Shown: piece by piece, positions 1 through 10,381 of the stretch
Layout: the number at the start of each line of letters is the position of its first letter
How positions within the stretch are numbered: the stretch's first letter is position 1
NCBI GenBank assembly: GCA_039545355.1
Contig: BCJJ01000042.1
Location: forward strand, 1 to 64,000
Source: Trichosporon coremiiforme
Taxonomy: Eukaryota > Basidiomycota > Tremellomycetes > Trichosporonales > Trichosporonaceae
DNA length: 64,000 bases
Direction: 5' to 3'
Program-made: the position numbers and the translations under genes
The notes under the pieces: model-generated
The model's input: only the letters and a program-made list of their open reading frames with translations
Told to the model about the DNA's origin: nothing
Database searches by the model: none

Positions 1-150
1 CAGAACGGCCAGAACGGTCAGAACGGCCAGAACGGCCAGAATGGCCAGAATGGCCAGAACGGCCAGAACGGCCAGAACGGCCAGAACGGCCAGAACGGCC
101 AGAACGGCCAGAACGGCCAGAACGGCCAGAACGGTCAGAACGGCCTGAAC
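1..150 (+). repeat. 9-bp tandem repeat coding Gln-Asn-Gly
   Basis: About sixteen near-identical copies of cagaacggc, with only silent or near-silent changes (aatggc, ggtcag). It continues past the left edge of the window. Such arrays often vary in length between strains. Confidence 0.9.
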
Positions 151-1421
151 GGCAACAACGGCCACAATGGCAACAACGGTCTCAACGGCAACAACGGCCT
201 GAACGGTGAGTGTCCAAAACCAATCTGAGACATCGAAGTCAATCATTGTTCTAAGTCTCGGACCGCCACTTGAACTCGGTTACAGTCCAAAGCTAACAAC
301 CAGGCCACAACGGCAACAACGGTCTCAATGGCAACAACGGCCAGAATGGCAACAACGGCCAGAATGGCAACAACGGCCAGAATGGCAACAACGGCCAGAA
401 CGGCAACAACGGCTGGAATGGCAACAACGGCCAGAACGGTTGGTACCTCTGGGCTAGCCCGAGAGATTAAGGTTGAATAATCTGAATTTCGGGCCGCCAC
501 TCCTGATCATGTCACTGCTCAGAGCTAATTGCCAGGCAACAACGGTGAGAACGGCAACAACGGCTGGAACGGAAACAACGGAAACAACGGCGAGAACGGA
601 AACAACGGAAACAATGGAAACAACGGAGAGAACGGAAACAATGGAAACAATGGAAACAACGGTGACAACGGTAACAACGGTTGGAACGGTAACAACGGAA
701 ACAACGGTAAGTGTTGGGCTACAAGCCACTCCGGACTCATGACTGACGGGGCCAGGTGGCAACGGAAACAACGGAAACAACGGTGACAACGGAAACAATG
801 GAAACAACGGAAACAACGGAGGCAACGGCAACAACGGAGGCAACGGCGACAATGGCAACAATGGCAACAATGGTGAGTAGACTGCCTTATCAATGTCAAG
901 TCCAAAGCTAATGGCGAGGCAACAACGGCAACAGCGGCCACAACGGAGGTAACGGCAACAACGGAGGCAACGGCCACAACGGTGGCGGCGGCTCCTCTGG
1001 TGGCGGCGGTTCCTCTGGAGGCGGCGGCGGCGGTGCCGGAGGTGGCGGCGGCGGTTCTTCCGGCGGCGGCTCTTCCGGTGGCGGTGCCGGCGGTGGTGGT
1101 GCCGGTGGTGGCGGCGGTGGCTCGTCCGGCGGTGGCTCCGGTGGTGGTGGTGCCGGCGGCGGTGGTGGCGGCGGCAGCGGAAACGGCGGCGGCTCCAACC
1201 ACGGCGGCGGCGGTTGGTCCAACTCCTGGAAGTGGGGTGACAAGAACAAGGGCGACCACAAGGGCGACGGCGGCAAGGGCGGCAACTCCTGGTCTAACTC
1301 CTGGTCGTGGGGCGACAAGAACCACGGCGGAAACAAGGACGGCGGCAAGGGCGGCAACTCTTGGTCGAACTCCTGGTCGTGGGGCGACAAGGACCACAAG
1401 AAGGACGACGGTAAGCACTAA
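1..1421 (+). CDS. Gly/Asn-rich repeat protein, 5' end outside window
   Basis: Exons <1-205, 304-438, 536-706, 756-872 and 919-1421 join in one frame; every junction is phase 1, inside a glycine codon. The first exon is almost pure Gln-Asn-Gly repeats. Later exons are Asn-Gly-Asn-Asn-Gly type, then a poly-Gly stretch with Ser and Ala. The tail carries three imperfect copies of a Gly/Lys-rich unit containing [12 protein letters not shown] and ends in Lys/Asp/His. No catalytic domain is visible. The intron at 439-535 has a weak GTTGGT donor while the others have GTGAGT or GTAAGT. The family is not recognised; a secreted, wall or matrix role is only a guess from composition, because the N-terminus that would show a signal peptide is missing. 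The true end could differ, since GGTAAG just before the stop also resembles a donor. Confidence 0.7.
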
Positions 1422-2390
1422 GTGCTTCGACTCCCCTTGCGATCCTGTGATCGTCTAATCACCTCTTCGCTCTGACAACACCCCAATTCCGATCCATTGC
1501 CACTAGTTGATCTAGTAGACAATGCTTCCTAATAAGTAAAATTCTAATAAATCCACGTAACAAGTAAAAGTTGAGAAAGTAAATAGCCATAGCCGTACAT
1601 ACAGCTATGCAGTGTGAAGTGTAAAACAACCATTGGGAAGCAACCGGGAAGTTCACCCATCTTCGCTCTTGCCTTTCCTAATTTGCGCTTAACTTGGTGT
1701 TGCTTGCATGGTCCTTAGAAGGGCAACAGCCCACTTGCAGGGATCTCCAGTCTCCAGAACTCAGCTGTTCAATACCTGCCATTGACGGTGTTCGATCCTG
1801 CGCTGTGCCTTCCTCTATGAATTGAACGACGTCCAGCCCACAGAAGCGCGCTATCTCGGTTCTCGGTATATTCTAGTACCAGACTTGGAACGACTTCGCG
1901 CCAACACCAGCCAGCGCATCTCGATCCGAAGCACTTAGGCTGTACTCTACTGCAGACCAGCCAACAACTACGGCAGTGTTCGATGCGTGCACAGATCGCA
2001 CCATACGCGACCAGGGATAACGTGAGGTTGAAAGTACCACCCAACGGGACGTGACGACCGGGAAAAGCATCGGTGATCACCGGGAGAAAAAGCTCCCGCG
2101 CTCGGGCGATCGGGTGCACCGCACAGAACCCCCGGCGTCCGGCTTACTCACGCCCGCTCGGATCGATCGAGTCGAGAAAAGTCAGTCGCAATCCGCAACT
2201 CTCAACACGACTCCGTATCTTTCCCATCTACATTCCATCCTCGTCATCGCGTCAGCTGGTGGATCTGCTTCACTCAGTGACTCTGAGATCTCGACAGCAC
2301 AAAAGCTTGCCATAGCGGCCCCGCACTTTCCCGCATTGCACTACTTTACCCCCAGTCCTCCCCGATCCAACGCCGGTAAGAGATCACACC
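1422..2390. other. Intergenic region, repeat gene to GNAT gene
   Basis: Nothing supportable as a gene. Open frames here are short and show no splice-linked extension. The last few hundred bases before 2391 are presumed promoter and leader of the downstream acetyltransferase gene. Confidence 0.5.
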
Positions 2391-3314
2391 ATGACCACCG
2401 ACTCGCTCAACTCTGCCGTCCCGCCCCAACCGGGCACGACACCGGGGACGCCGTCGTCCTCCTCCTCGTCGAACATCAAGATCCGCCCACGCCTCGACTC
2501 CGACATGGACGAAGCCGTGCAGCTCTGCGAGCTCCAGCAGCCCGGCTCAGAGTACCCCTGGTGCTGGCCTCCGCCCATGCCGCCAGCCGACTTTGTGAAA
2601 CGTGGCTCGGAGCTGTTCGCTCTCGTCGCCTTCTCCGGATCCAGGATGGTTGGGCATGTGGCCGTGCAGCGCATCGCGCGCGACGACGAGGGCATCACCT
2701 GGCTCGAGGGGCTCGACATTCCCGTCGGAGAGGAGGACCGTATCCGGAGCGTCTCGGTGCTGTTTCAGGACCCGGGACTCATGGGCTCCGGCCTCGGTGG
2801 ACGGTTACTCGACTCGGCCGTCCAGCTGATTCGCATGACGGGGGCTATCCCGGTGTTAGACGTGCTCGGCAAGCGCAAGGCGCATGACGTGTACGTTGCC
2901 CGCGGCTTCCAGAGCCTGGGGTACGGCGACCCCGACTGGCTGAAGGGTTGCCATATCCAGGAGCGGGTCGAGTTCTTCCACCTCCCCGAGGACACGGGAC
3001 GCACCGTTCTCGACATCATGGCCGGACCGGTTGGCGGGAAGGAGAAGACGTTCTTTGGCGACGTGTACGTCCCCGTGCAGACGGGTTTGGAGGGAGAGCT
3101 TCCCCGCCCGACGATGAGCGAGGGCGAAACGGATCTCGTTGCATGCCGAGTGCTTGCTGACAAGGGGCCCGAGCGGGAAAGGAGAGGAAAGAAGGCGTGG
3201 CTCGCGTCCAACGGAGATGGCAGCTTGCAGCTGTACGTCGAGAAGGGCGCCATGCAGGAGGGCCAGAGGATTGCGCTCGGCGTGCCGTCCCGCGCTGTCG
3301 CTGTCAAGCAGTAA
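2391..3314 (+). CDS. GNAT-family N-acetyltransferase
   Basis: Single exon of 307 aa. After a low-complexity Ser/Thr/Pro head of about 27 residues, the sequence IKIRPRLDSDMDEAVQL is a typical first strand and helix of a GNAT fold. The acetyl-CoA pyrophosphate loop is visible at about residues 130-140 (GLMGSGLGGRLL), followed by a helix and the VYVARGFQSLGYG segment usual near the end of the fold. About 110 further residues follow, longer than a minimal GNAT domain. Acceptor substrate unknown. The start is the first ATG of the frame, and TAA follows KQ. The family assignment is secure from motif order; any specific function would be a guess. Confidence 0.8.
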   Translation: MTTDSLNSAVPPQPGTTPGTPSSSSSSNIKIRPRLDSDMDEAVQLCELQQPGSEYPWCWPPPMPPADFVKRGSELFALVAFSGSRMVGHVAVQRIARDDEGITWLEGLDIPVGEEDRIRSVSVLFQDPGLMGSGLGGRLLDSAVQLIRMTGAIPVLDVLGKRKAHDVYVARGFQSLGYGDPDWLKGCHIQERVEFFHLPEDTGRTVLDIMAGPVGGKEKTFFGDVYVPVQTGLEGELPRPTMSEGETDLVACRVLADKGPERERRGKKAWLASNGDGSLQLYVEKGAMQEGQRIALGVPSRAVAVKQ

Positions 3315-3617
3315 ACAGTAATCGTACAACTTGGAAAAAACTCATGCATATGGGTTCTAGACATTGACATTGCGTTGCAGACGTTGGCCCCGCAGATTAC
3401 GCCTTCGACACGGCACCAATCATCACTGACGCACGCCACCGTATCTCACTTCTTCACCAACTCTCACTCGCTCGCACCCATCTCTTCCCTGTCCTGCCGT
3501 TCTCTTCTCTCCATCCAACCGCCCTTCATCCTGTCTCCGTTGTCTTCTACGCACTCCTCGCACGCTCGCGCCAGCCACAGTCCCGCCGCGCACCTGACTT
3601 TCGTCCAGAAACAGGAC

Positions 3618-3738
3618 GTTCTCGTGGTGTAGTGGTTATCATACTCTCTTAGGGTGATCTAACATCTTGAGCTTTGCCTCCTCGTCTCCTTCGGAGACGG
3701 ATTGGGAGTGGCCCCGGGTTCAAATCCCGGCGAGGACC
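3618..3738 (+). tRNA. tRNA-Pro(AGG) with 48-nt intron
   Basis: Acceptor stem GTTCTCG (3618-3624) pairs with CGAGGAC (3731-3737), and discriminator C fits eukaryotic tRNA-Pro. The anticodon stem CTCTC (3644-3648) pairs with GGGAG (3704-3708). The loop TTAGGG plus T gives anticodon AGG at 3651-3653. The intron, about 3655-3702, begins one base after the anticodon as in other nuclear tRNA introns and contains its own hairpin (gtctcc ttcg ggagac-like). T arm CCGGG-TTCAAAT-CCCGG is perfect. Internal A and B boxes are present, so it should be transcribed by Pol III. Confidence 0.9.
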
Positions 3739-4062
3739 TTTTTGTGCTGTTCTCGTGCATTGGAGGAGTGTGGAGATGTCGGAGACGCTCAGAAAGGGTT
3801 TCGAAAAGAATGTGGAACAGGATGGCGGGTGAAGCTGGTAGGGTGCCACTTCGACTGCGGACGGCATTCGGTTCGCACCGTCTACGCTTACTTTGTCGGT
3901 GATACGACATGATGCGTGCGATGGTACATGCAACAGTGCAGCAAAAGTACTAGGATACGGTTACATCTGAGAAGATTCAAGTTATAGAGAGTCTAAGTAC
4001 ACACAAGTCTGAGTTGAGTCAAGACAGGAGTCTGGCTGCGTTGAGAAGCCCTCACTTCCCAT
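3739..4062. other. Intergenic, tRNA-Pro to aminotransferase 3' end
   Basis: Contains the T-rich Pol III stop (cctttttg, 3737-3743) immediately after the tRNA. Otherwise only presumed 3' flank of the convergent aminotransferase gene. Confidence 0.5.
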
Positions 4063-5877
4063 CTACTTTCCGTTCGTGATCTTCCGGAGACCAAGAATGT
4101 CCTCCATCTTCCTCAATCCGACGTCGAGGTTCTCCCTCGCAACGGAGAACGTGATGCGGTACCATCCCGGCACGGGGTTGTGGTACCCGCTGCCGGGGGC
4201 GACGTACACGCCTCCGTCGAGGAGTTTCTGGAAGATGCGCTTCTCCTCGTCGGCCTTCTCGATACCGAGGATGGGGCCGAGGTTGACCCAGGCAAAGTTG
4301 CCCGCGTTAGAGGGGTAGACCTCGATACCGCGGCTCTCGAAGAAGTTGCGCGTGTGCGCCGCCGCCTCGGCGAGACGCGCACGGTTCGTGGCGAGGAACC
4401 GGTTCAGCGTCGGCCGGTCCTCGAGCAGCGTGCTCCAGATCACGTCGGCGGGGGAGGAGATCTTCATGAGCATGGACGTGTTGGCCATGGCCCTGAGGAG
4501 GAGGGGGTTGTGGGGCGAGATGAGGGCGCCGACGCGGAGCCCGTTCGCGCAGAAGTCCTTGCTCATGCCGTACACGACGTGCAGGCGGGCCTTGTCGAAG
4601 GCGATGCCGAGCTCCTTCTCGGGGTCAATGCTCAGCATGGACGTAAAGGGCACGTTGTCGCTCGTCGGCGAGTCGTACACGCTCATGGCGTAGATCTCGT
4701 CAGAGACCAGGTGCAGATCCCGCTCCTCGCAGAACTTGGCGTAGGCCAAGAGTGTCTCGCGGGGGTAGGTGCGGCCGATGGGGTTGTGCGGGTTGCACAC
4801 GATGACGGCGCGGACGCGGTGCCCCGTAGCTGCGAGCTCGTCCATCTTCTTCTCAAAGTACTCGATCGAGGCGGGCGTGAAGCCCTCGCAGGGCGGGCAG
4901 ACGGGGACGAGGTTGACGCGCGCGCGGCCGATGAGGTCTCGGTCGAAGCCGGTGTAGTACGGCCCGATGAGGAGGACCGAGTCACCCTCGTCCATGAGCG
5001 TGTAGAAGAGCTGGTCGAGGACAGCGCTGCATCCGACTCCGGTGATGAGGGAGTCGGACGTCAGCGGCTCGGCGGGGTGGAAGTAGCTGGTCGTCAGCGA
5101 GAGAAACGGACTGCGCTCGAGGTCGCACTCACTCATTGAGGAAGGAGGACAGGGCGCGATTGATTCGTCGCGAGCCCCAGAGCGAGTCGCCGTAGCTCAG
5201 GTCACTTGTCAGGAAGTTCTTCGCGAACGCAGTCTTGAAGTACTCGAGGCACTCGTCCTGCAGGAGGAAGTTCTCCGCGACGCCGCTGCAAGTCAGCTAC
5301 AGTCCAGTCGACTTGAGCTAAGAGCTATCAAGGCTACGCACAGGGAGACAATACCCTTCGGGTTCGACTTGCAGTGGTACTCTGTCTGTCAGCTGGTGAT
5401 TCGTTGACGCGCAGCTAGTCAGGGCCGGCGGGATCGCGGATTTGTGATCTCGGGCTAATCCGACGCCACCGCGGAGGCACAGGTAGTCACCGTCCTGTGA
5501 GCAGCAAGCTCCGAGATCCGCCCGGCACACTGCTTGGCGCCATTGCCACCTATTGTATCGTACTCACGGTCCTTGAACAAACACGAGAAGCGCTCAATGA
5601 GGGGACCCGCGTCGGGACCTCCAGTGGCGCGGTCGCTGAGCTTGGGGCCATGGTAGATCTTGCGCTGCTCGTCTCGCGTGCCGAGGGGCGAAGAGACGGG
5701 CTTGGGCGGGGCGGGGAAGCGGCTCTTGCTGCTGTTGAGCGAGAGGTGGTTGAAGCACCCGATGAGCGTGTTGCACCCCGAGGGGCCGGCGGGGAGCTGG
5801 GAGATACCAATCGGGACCTGCATGGAGTACGGGACCGAGTCCGAATCGTGCGACGAGGGCGATGGCGAAGTCGTCAT
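4063..5877 (-). CDS. ACC-synthase-like class I/II aminotransferase
   Basis: Four exons on the minus strand (5877-5568, 5381-5342, 5285-5133, 5086-4063) give 508 aa with matched phases; exon 2 is only 40 nt. The PLP fold-type I order is clear: NPKGIVSLGVAENFL near the start, CNPHNPIG at about 265-272, DEIY at about 297-300, and the PLP-binding lysine in YGMSKDF at about 344, then GLRVG and a C-terminal PGWYRITFS small domain. This pattern matches 1-aminocyclopropane-1-carboxylate synthase-like fungal enzymes, many of which have no proven ACC synthase activity. The reaction is therefore left as PLP-dependent aminotransferase or lyase. The ATG at 5136 is not the start, because it overlaps a GTGAGT donor and reads into an intron. 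Confidence 0.88.
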
Positions 5878-8601
5878 GTTGCCGGAGTTCTTTTATAGAT
5901 CGGAGGGCGGGGTTGAGGAGCCCGTTCAGGCAGCGGTCGGGCGGTGGTCAGGCGTCGACGGCGGTCAAGGACGCGGGTCACGGGAGGCCAGCAGCGGTAC
6001 AGTAGCGGTGCACACGTCACACGTAGCTAGTCGTCACTGGGATTGTCAACTTCGCTCGGTCGGTGTCACAATCCGTCCCGCGACGCTCGTCACTCGCCTT
6101 GCGGCTGCGCAGCAGTGGTGCGGGCTCCTCGCGGACCGCACAGGTTGCGCACCGCAAAGGTCGCACAGCTCGCGCAAGTCACGGCTGGCATACGGCGTAC
6201 AACTCACGGGAGTGGGAAGTAGCGGTCTCGTCGGCCGCAAGTGCGAGCTCGTGATGACGCGAGATCGGGGTGTCTGAGATGGTCTGAGGTGTGCTTGGGA
6301 TAAGCTTCAGCTGGGCCGAAGAGGAAAGGCGCTGGGGAGGGAAGAGCAGATGCAGTATGCCGAGATGGCTGAGCTTGTCGGGGGATTAGTGGTTGCTGGT
6401 TGCGGCAGTTGCGTGTGCTGGTGACGACAAGAGTACAATTGTCGATAAGAAGAAGGCAAGAGGGACGGGATGGGCTCGTGTCTAAGCACTTTTAACGTTG
6501 ACTACGGGCCGAGCACCTGATCTCGCTCGATCGGCTCGAGTTAAAGCATGCCAGCACGGCTGTGGGTGGCTCCAGCAGACTTGGTAGATGCGATGGGAGA
6601 CATGGACGAGAGACATTCCGAACTCTAACCTTGCACTTGGAAATCGATATCGGCAACATCGCCGTGGGGGCCCGCATAACTGCCACGTGCAGGCTCCACT
6701 GGGCGCGCAGGGGTAAGGCTTGTCGCGGACGCCCCCCTGGGATTGCCGCCGGTATCGGTGCCGACGAGGAAGCGACCGCGGAGAGTCCGAATCTCCCTCT
6801 TCAAGCAGATCTCGACCGATGCATTATCCCCCATTATCATAGTCTTCAGCAGCTGGCTACGAGGCGACGGGAGCCCGCTGAATCTCAGCAGCAGAACCAT
6901 GTACTATCGGTTGGTTCGGCGGGATCGATATCCAATTCTCGACAGTTTATTTGGTTCTCCAGCCATATCTCCCAGGGACGCCCTCCCACCCTGAAATGAT
7001 CGGATCAGCCCGTTGCACTGCACTTAAGCAAGCGCTGACCTCTCTGGTCCTCAATCTCAACCTCGTATCGTAATCTGCACCCTTTCAGATGCATAGAAGA
7101 CACATGTGGATCGCTCGGTACCGAGCAGAATTGGACAGAGGGGACTGGAGGGTGGAAATAAGACACTCCGCTGCGGCTATGCACGGCTTTGCTAAACGGT
7201 TATGCATGGACTGTACGGTTGATCACAACGCTCCACCGGGTAAAGAAAAGGAGGACACACCAAGGCAGCAGCATGACATCAATCGTGGACAAGAAGCTGG
7301 CGAAGTGAGGTGAGCATAACGGCACTGTGTCGTTATCGCTGCCGTGCGCAGTTTCTCAGCCTGCTCACATGCTGGTCGTCCCGAACCTTACTCACACCAC
7401 TGAAAAATGTCGACAGCGACTAAATCCCAAAGGTACTCGAGTGGAGGGCAGGGCGAACTTTTGCGGAAGGGAGCCGTAGTGCAGCGAGCCATCGCTCCGG
7501 GAGGGGTGCGACGTGTGCTGATTGAAGATGGGAGATGGGTGCGATTGCACATACGAATTTGTGAATATCGCCCATGCTTCAGCGTGAAGCGTCATACTCC
7601 ACTGATAAGCGTTCGAACGATTCGGGTGACCAGTGGGCACCGTGGGTGCTGTGGGTCTTGGTGTCGAGGAGACAGTGCTCGAGGATACAGTCCCATGCTT
7701 CACTCCACGACTGCTGGCTCTTAGCGAACCGTGCTATTGATACTCGAAGCAGTGTCAAAGGTGAGATCGGAGCAAAGCAGATCGGGAGGTTACCATAACC
7801 AGCATGCTTTCCAGTGGTCAGCCATCGCCGTCGCCAGCGTCGTCCTCGCTTCGCCTTCGCGAAGCCGGGAGTGCGTAACTAGGCCGTAGAGGTTGAGCCG
7901 GTGCCTCTTCGGCCGATGCCAGATACAGCCTCTCTTGTATCCTTAAGTACCGCGTACTTGCCTCGAACAGGCAGTCAGTCCAGTACCTGCGTTCCTCGCT
8001 AAGATCGGACTTCAGGAGCTTGAAGCTTCACAGCTACTACTCTTCAAATCACAATACCTTCGTACCTTCGTCCGCTGTCACGCAACCCTCGTTGTATCGC
8101 ACCCACTTCACGTCGCACGTTCCAGACACACGCTGCATGTTACAGATGCTTAATCGGCTTGTGCACCACTGGATACTGCAACAGCATATCGCGCACGTCA
8201 GACACCAGAGCGACGAGGCTGGGACTGGGGGCTTGTCAGCTGAAAGCACTAGCACTGCGCCATCGACATCATTCCTCCGACGTCTCCACTATCTCCAATG
8301 CAGATTGGCATCACCAACAGTGTTTCACATGCATGCATGAAGAGAGTGCGCAGTGCATGCATTGGCGATACATGCATGTCGGCGACGAGGTTCGACCGAG
8401 GTTGACGGATTCGAGATGTAGCGAGGGCGCACCCGTCTGCGCCCTGTGAACTACCGTTGCGTCCCCTCGTCTGGAACATGACGTCCCTGTGGTCTGTGGC
8501 ACTTCCAATTCCACCTCTTCACAACCTCATTTCTCATCATTACTGCCCCTTCTCAGCTGCAAAAGCCATAGCAGGGCCCAGGAACCGGGATGCAAAACAT
8601 A
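5878..8601. other. Long intergenic region, no supported gene
   Basis: About 2.7 kb between the aminotransferase start and tRNA-Ile. Open frames are short, conflict with each other and show no recognisable domain or splice-linked continuity. The first few hundred bases are presumably the promoter of the minus-strand aminotransferase gene. Confidence 0.45.
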
Positions 8602-8695
8602 TGACCACTGACAGGATCGAACTGCCGACCTCCGCATGGACTGATAATCAGACTGATTATTAGTACGATGCTCTAACCAGCTGAGCTAAGCGGCC
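8602..8695 (-). tRNA. tRNA-Ile(AAT) with 20-nt intron
   Basis: Read on the minus strand, GGCCGCT (8695-8689) pairs with AGTGGTC (8609-8603) allowing G-T pairs, with discriminator A. D arm GCTCAGCTGGTTAGAGC is canonical. The anticodon stem TCGTA/TGCGG encloses CTAATA plus A, giving anticodon AAT at 8661-8659. Intron about 8657-8638. T arm GGCAG-TTCGATC-CTGTC is complete. Confidence 0.9.
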
Positions 8696-9128
8696 TTGAA
8701 AGTTTACTGTACAAGACGGTTATCAACCCCTCTCCTGCACCTTACGCCGTTTCGGTGAGGATGTTGCTGGCCGATCACTTGTCAATCTGTGAAGCAAAGT
8801 ACTGCGAAGGCCGGAGAAAGTTGGGAGGGCGGGATGGGGTCAGTAGGGGGGTCAGAGTAGCTCAGGTGAATAAGAACGATGACGTGAGCACCCCTCGAAT
8901 CGACGACGCGCTTCTTTGTCAGATCTCATACACGGAGCCGGAACCGAGAGTATACCCTCCCTTTCTAATGATGACCCCGATGTTCATTGTCAATTGCTGT
9001 GAGGGAGTGCATAGACATCTGCGGCTTCCACGTTACAGCCGGTTTGTCAGTTGCCATTAGTCAGTTATCTAATTCCCCCAGAGCCGCAGAGATTACACAA
9101 ATACATACACGAGTCGTCATCCAGCCCC
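8696..9128. other. Intergenic, tRNA-Ile to GGPP synthase 3' end
   Basis: No gene seen. It contains the tRNA 5' flank and the presumed 3' flank of the minus-strand isoprenoid gene. Confidence 0.45.
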
Positions 9129-10381
9129 TCAGTCGCTATCCGGATACGACAGTTTGGCCATGATAGCGTCGAGCCCCTTATTCCCTCCCAGCTCCTTGAG
9201 CTCAATCTCAATTTGCTCCTTCAGCTCATCGAGCACTTTGCGCGTGTACGCAAAGCTCCTGGTCGTGTTCTTCAGGTACTCGACCGTGTGTCGTTTCAGA
9301 GATTCGGAGTGCGTTTTCTTCTGCAAAACGTCTGTAAAGGTCAGCTAGGCTGCGCGCGAAATCTAGCTGCGTTTGCCGCGCATGGCGAGAGGGAGAGTTC
9401 TGAGTGCAGGGGATAGACTTACTGAGTATTTGCCGGTTGGACGTGTCCGCCCGCACGCCGTGGACGATGGGGAAGGAGAACTTGCCCTCGGTCAAGTCCT
9501 CACAGAAGCCCTTGCGGTCCGCATACTGATCACTCTGGAGGTTCATGTAGTCGTCTCGGATCTGAAAGAAGACAGAGATCAAGTCGGCAAGAGGGATGTA
9601 GTCGCTGCATCTCGTCAGTTACGTTCGCGACTATTACAACTCACACTCTCGGCTTCTTCGACTTGGCCATCATAAGCTTGACGGCTATACGGAACAGGCC
9701 GCCGGTTTCTGGTGTCAGTTGACTGCTCGCCATCAAAGCTGCTCGACGCCCAGACTCACTACCAAGCACCATCTGGACATACTCCTCTTCTGTCGGACAC
9801 GTGAGCGAGTCGCGCCAGAAGAGCTCCATGCCCTGTCCTCGATGGAGGCTCAGCATCTCATCTGTCACCATGCTCGCGAGGTCATGGCCATTGTCGTCTG
9901 TTCCATTCTCGTCGCGCAGCTTCAGCAGTTCCTGGAACGCTAGGAAGTAGACGTAGTTCGCGGTGTTGATAGTCTGCGGCACGCCGTAGATCGCGTGTGC
10001 TACCGGCACACCGCGCCGGAGTTCCGAATCGTCCTCCACATCGTCCATTCTGTCGTTAGCTATACTCATCGTGAACTTGAACATCCGCCAGCGCATCGAC
10101 GTAGTGGAACTCACAGCAAGCTCGCATTGTGCAGCATCGTGACGACCCTCCGTATCGTGTCGAGATCCTGCTCCCCGATGCCCATCCAGATGTTGAAAGC
10201 CTCAATCAGCCGGCTCCGCACCTCCTTCCCCGGGATGTTGCAGATGTACTCATACGGTTCCCTCAGCACCTGTCATCGTCAGCTTTACCACTGTCTGCGC
10301 TCAGCTTGCCTTCTCCTGCGCCTCTGACCAGCGCTGCGCGCTATCCTGCTTCAGCTGCGAGCGCAGTTTGGAGTAGTCCAT
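9129..10381 (-). CDS. BTS1: Geranylgeranyl diphosphate synthase
   Basis: Six exons (10381-10310, 10269-10115, 10049-9760, 9708-9645, 9604-9423, 9331-9129) join to 321 aa, the usual length for fungal GGPP synthases. Both aspartate-rich motifs of trans-prenyltransferases are present: DDVED at about 78-82 and DDYMN at about 211-215, the latter inside [30 protein letters not shown] follows, characteristic of GGPP rather than FPP synthases. The enzyme condenses FPP and IPP to GGPP for protein prenylation and carotenoids. Intron 1 starts with GC instead of GT (AAG|GCAAGC at 10309) and ends at CAG|GTG; no in-frame GT alternative precedes the TGA that follows. The other introns are canonical. Confidence 0.92.

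Noticed and set aside
243..1458. Long open frames on both strands within the Gly/Asn repeat gene
   Set aside because: They are side effects of repetitive GC-rich codons; their products are monotonous Pro, Val or Ala runs and ignore clear splice sites.
5087..5136. ATG at 5136 as start of the aminotransferase
   Set aside because: It overlaps a GTGAGT donor; the first 17 codons are intron, and upstream exons restore the conserved N-terminal half.
6500..6900. Possible LSm-like motif (GRFLVGTDTGGN) on the minus strand
   Set aside because: The spacing between the Gly-Arg and Asp/Asn positions is too short for an Sm fold, and the downstream part needs a frame change.
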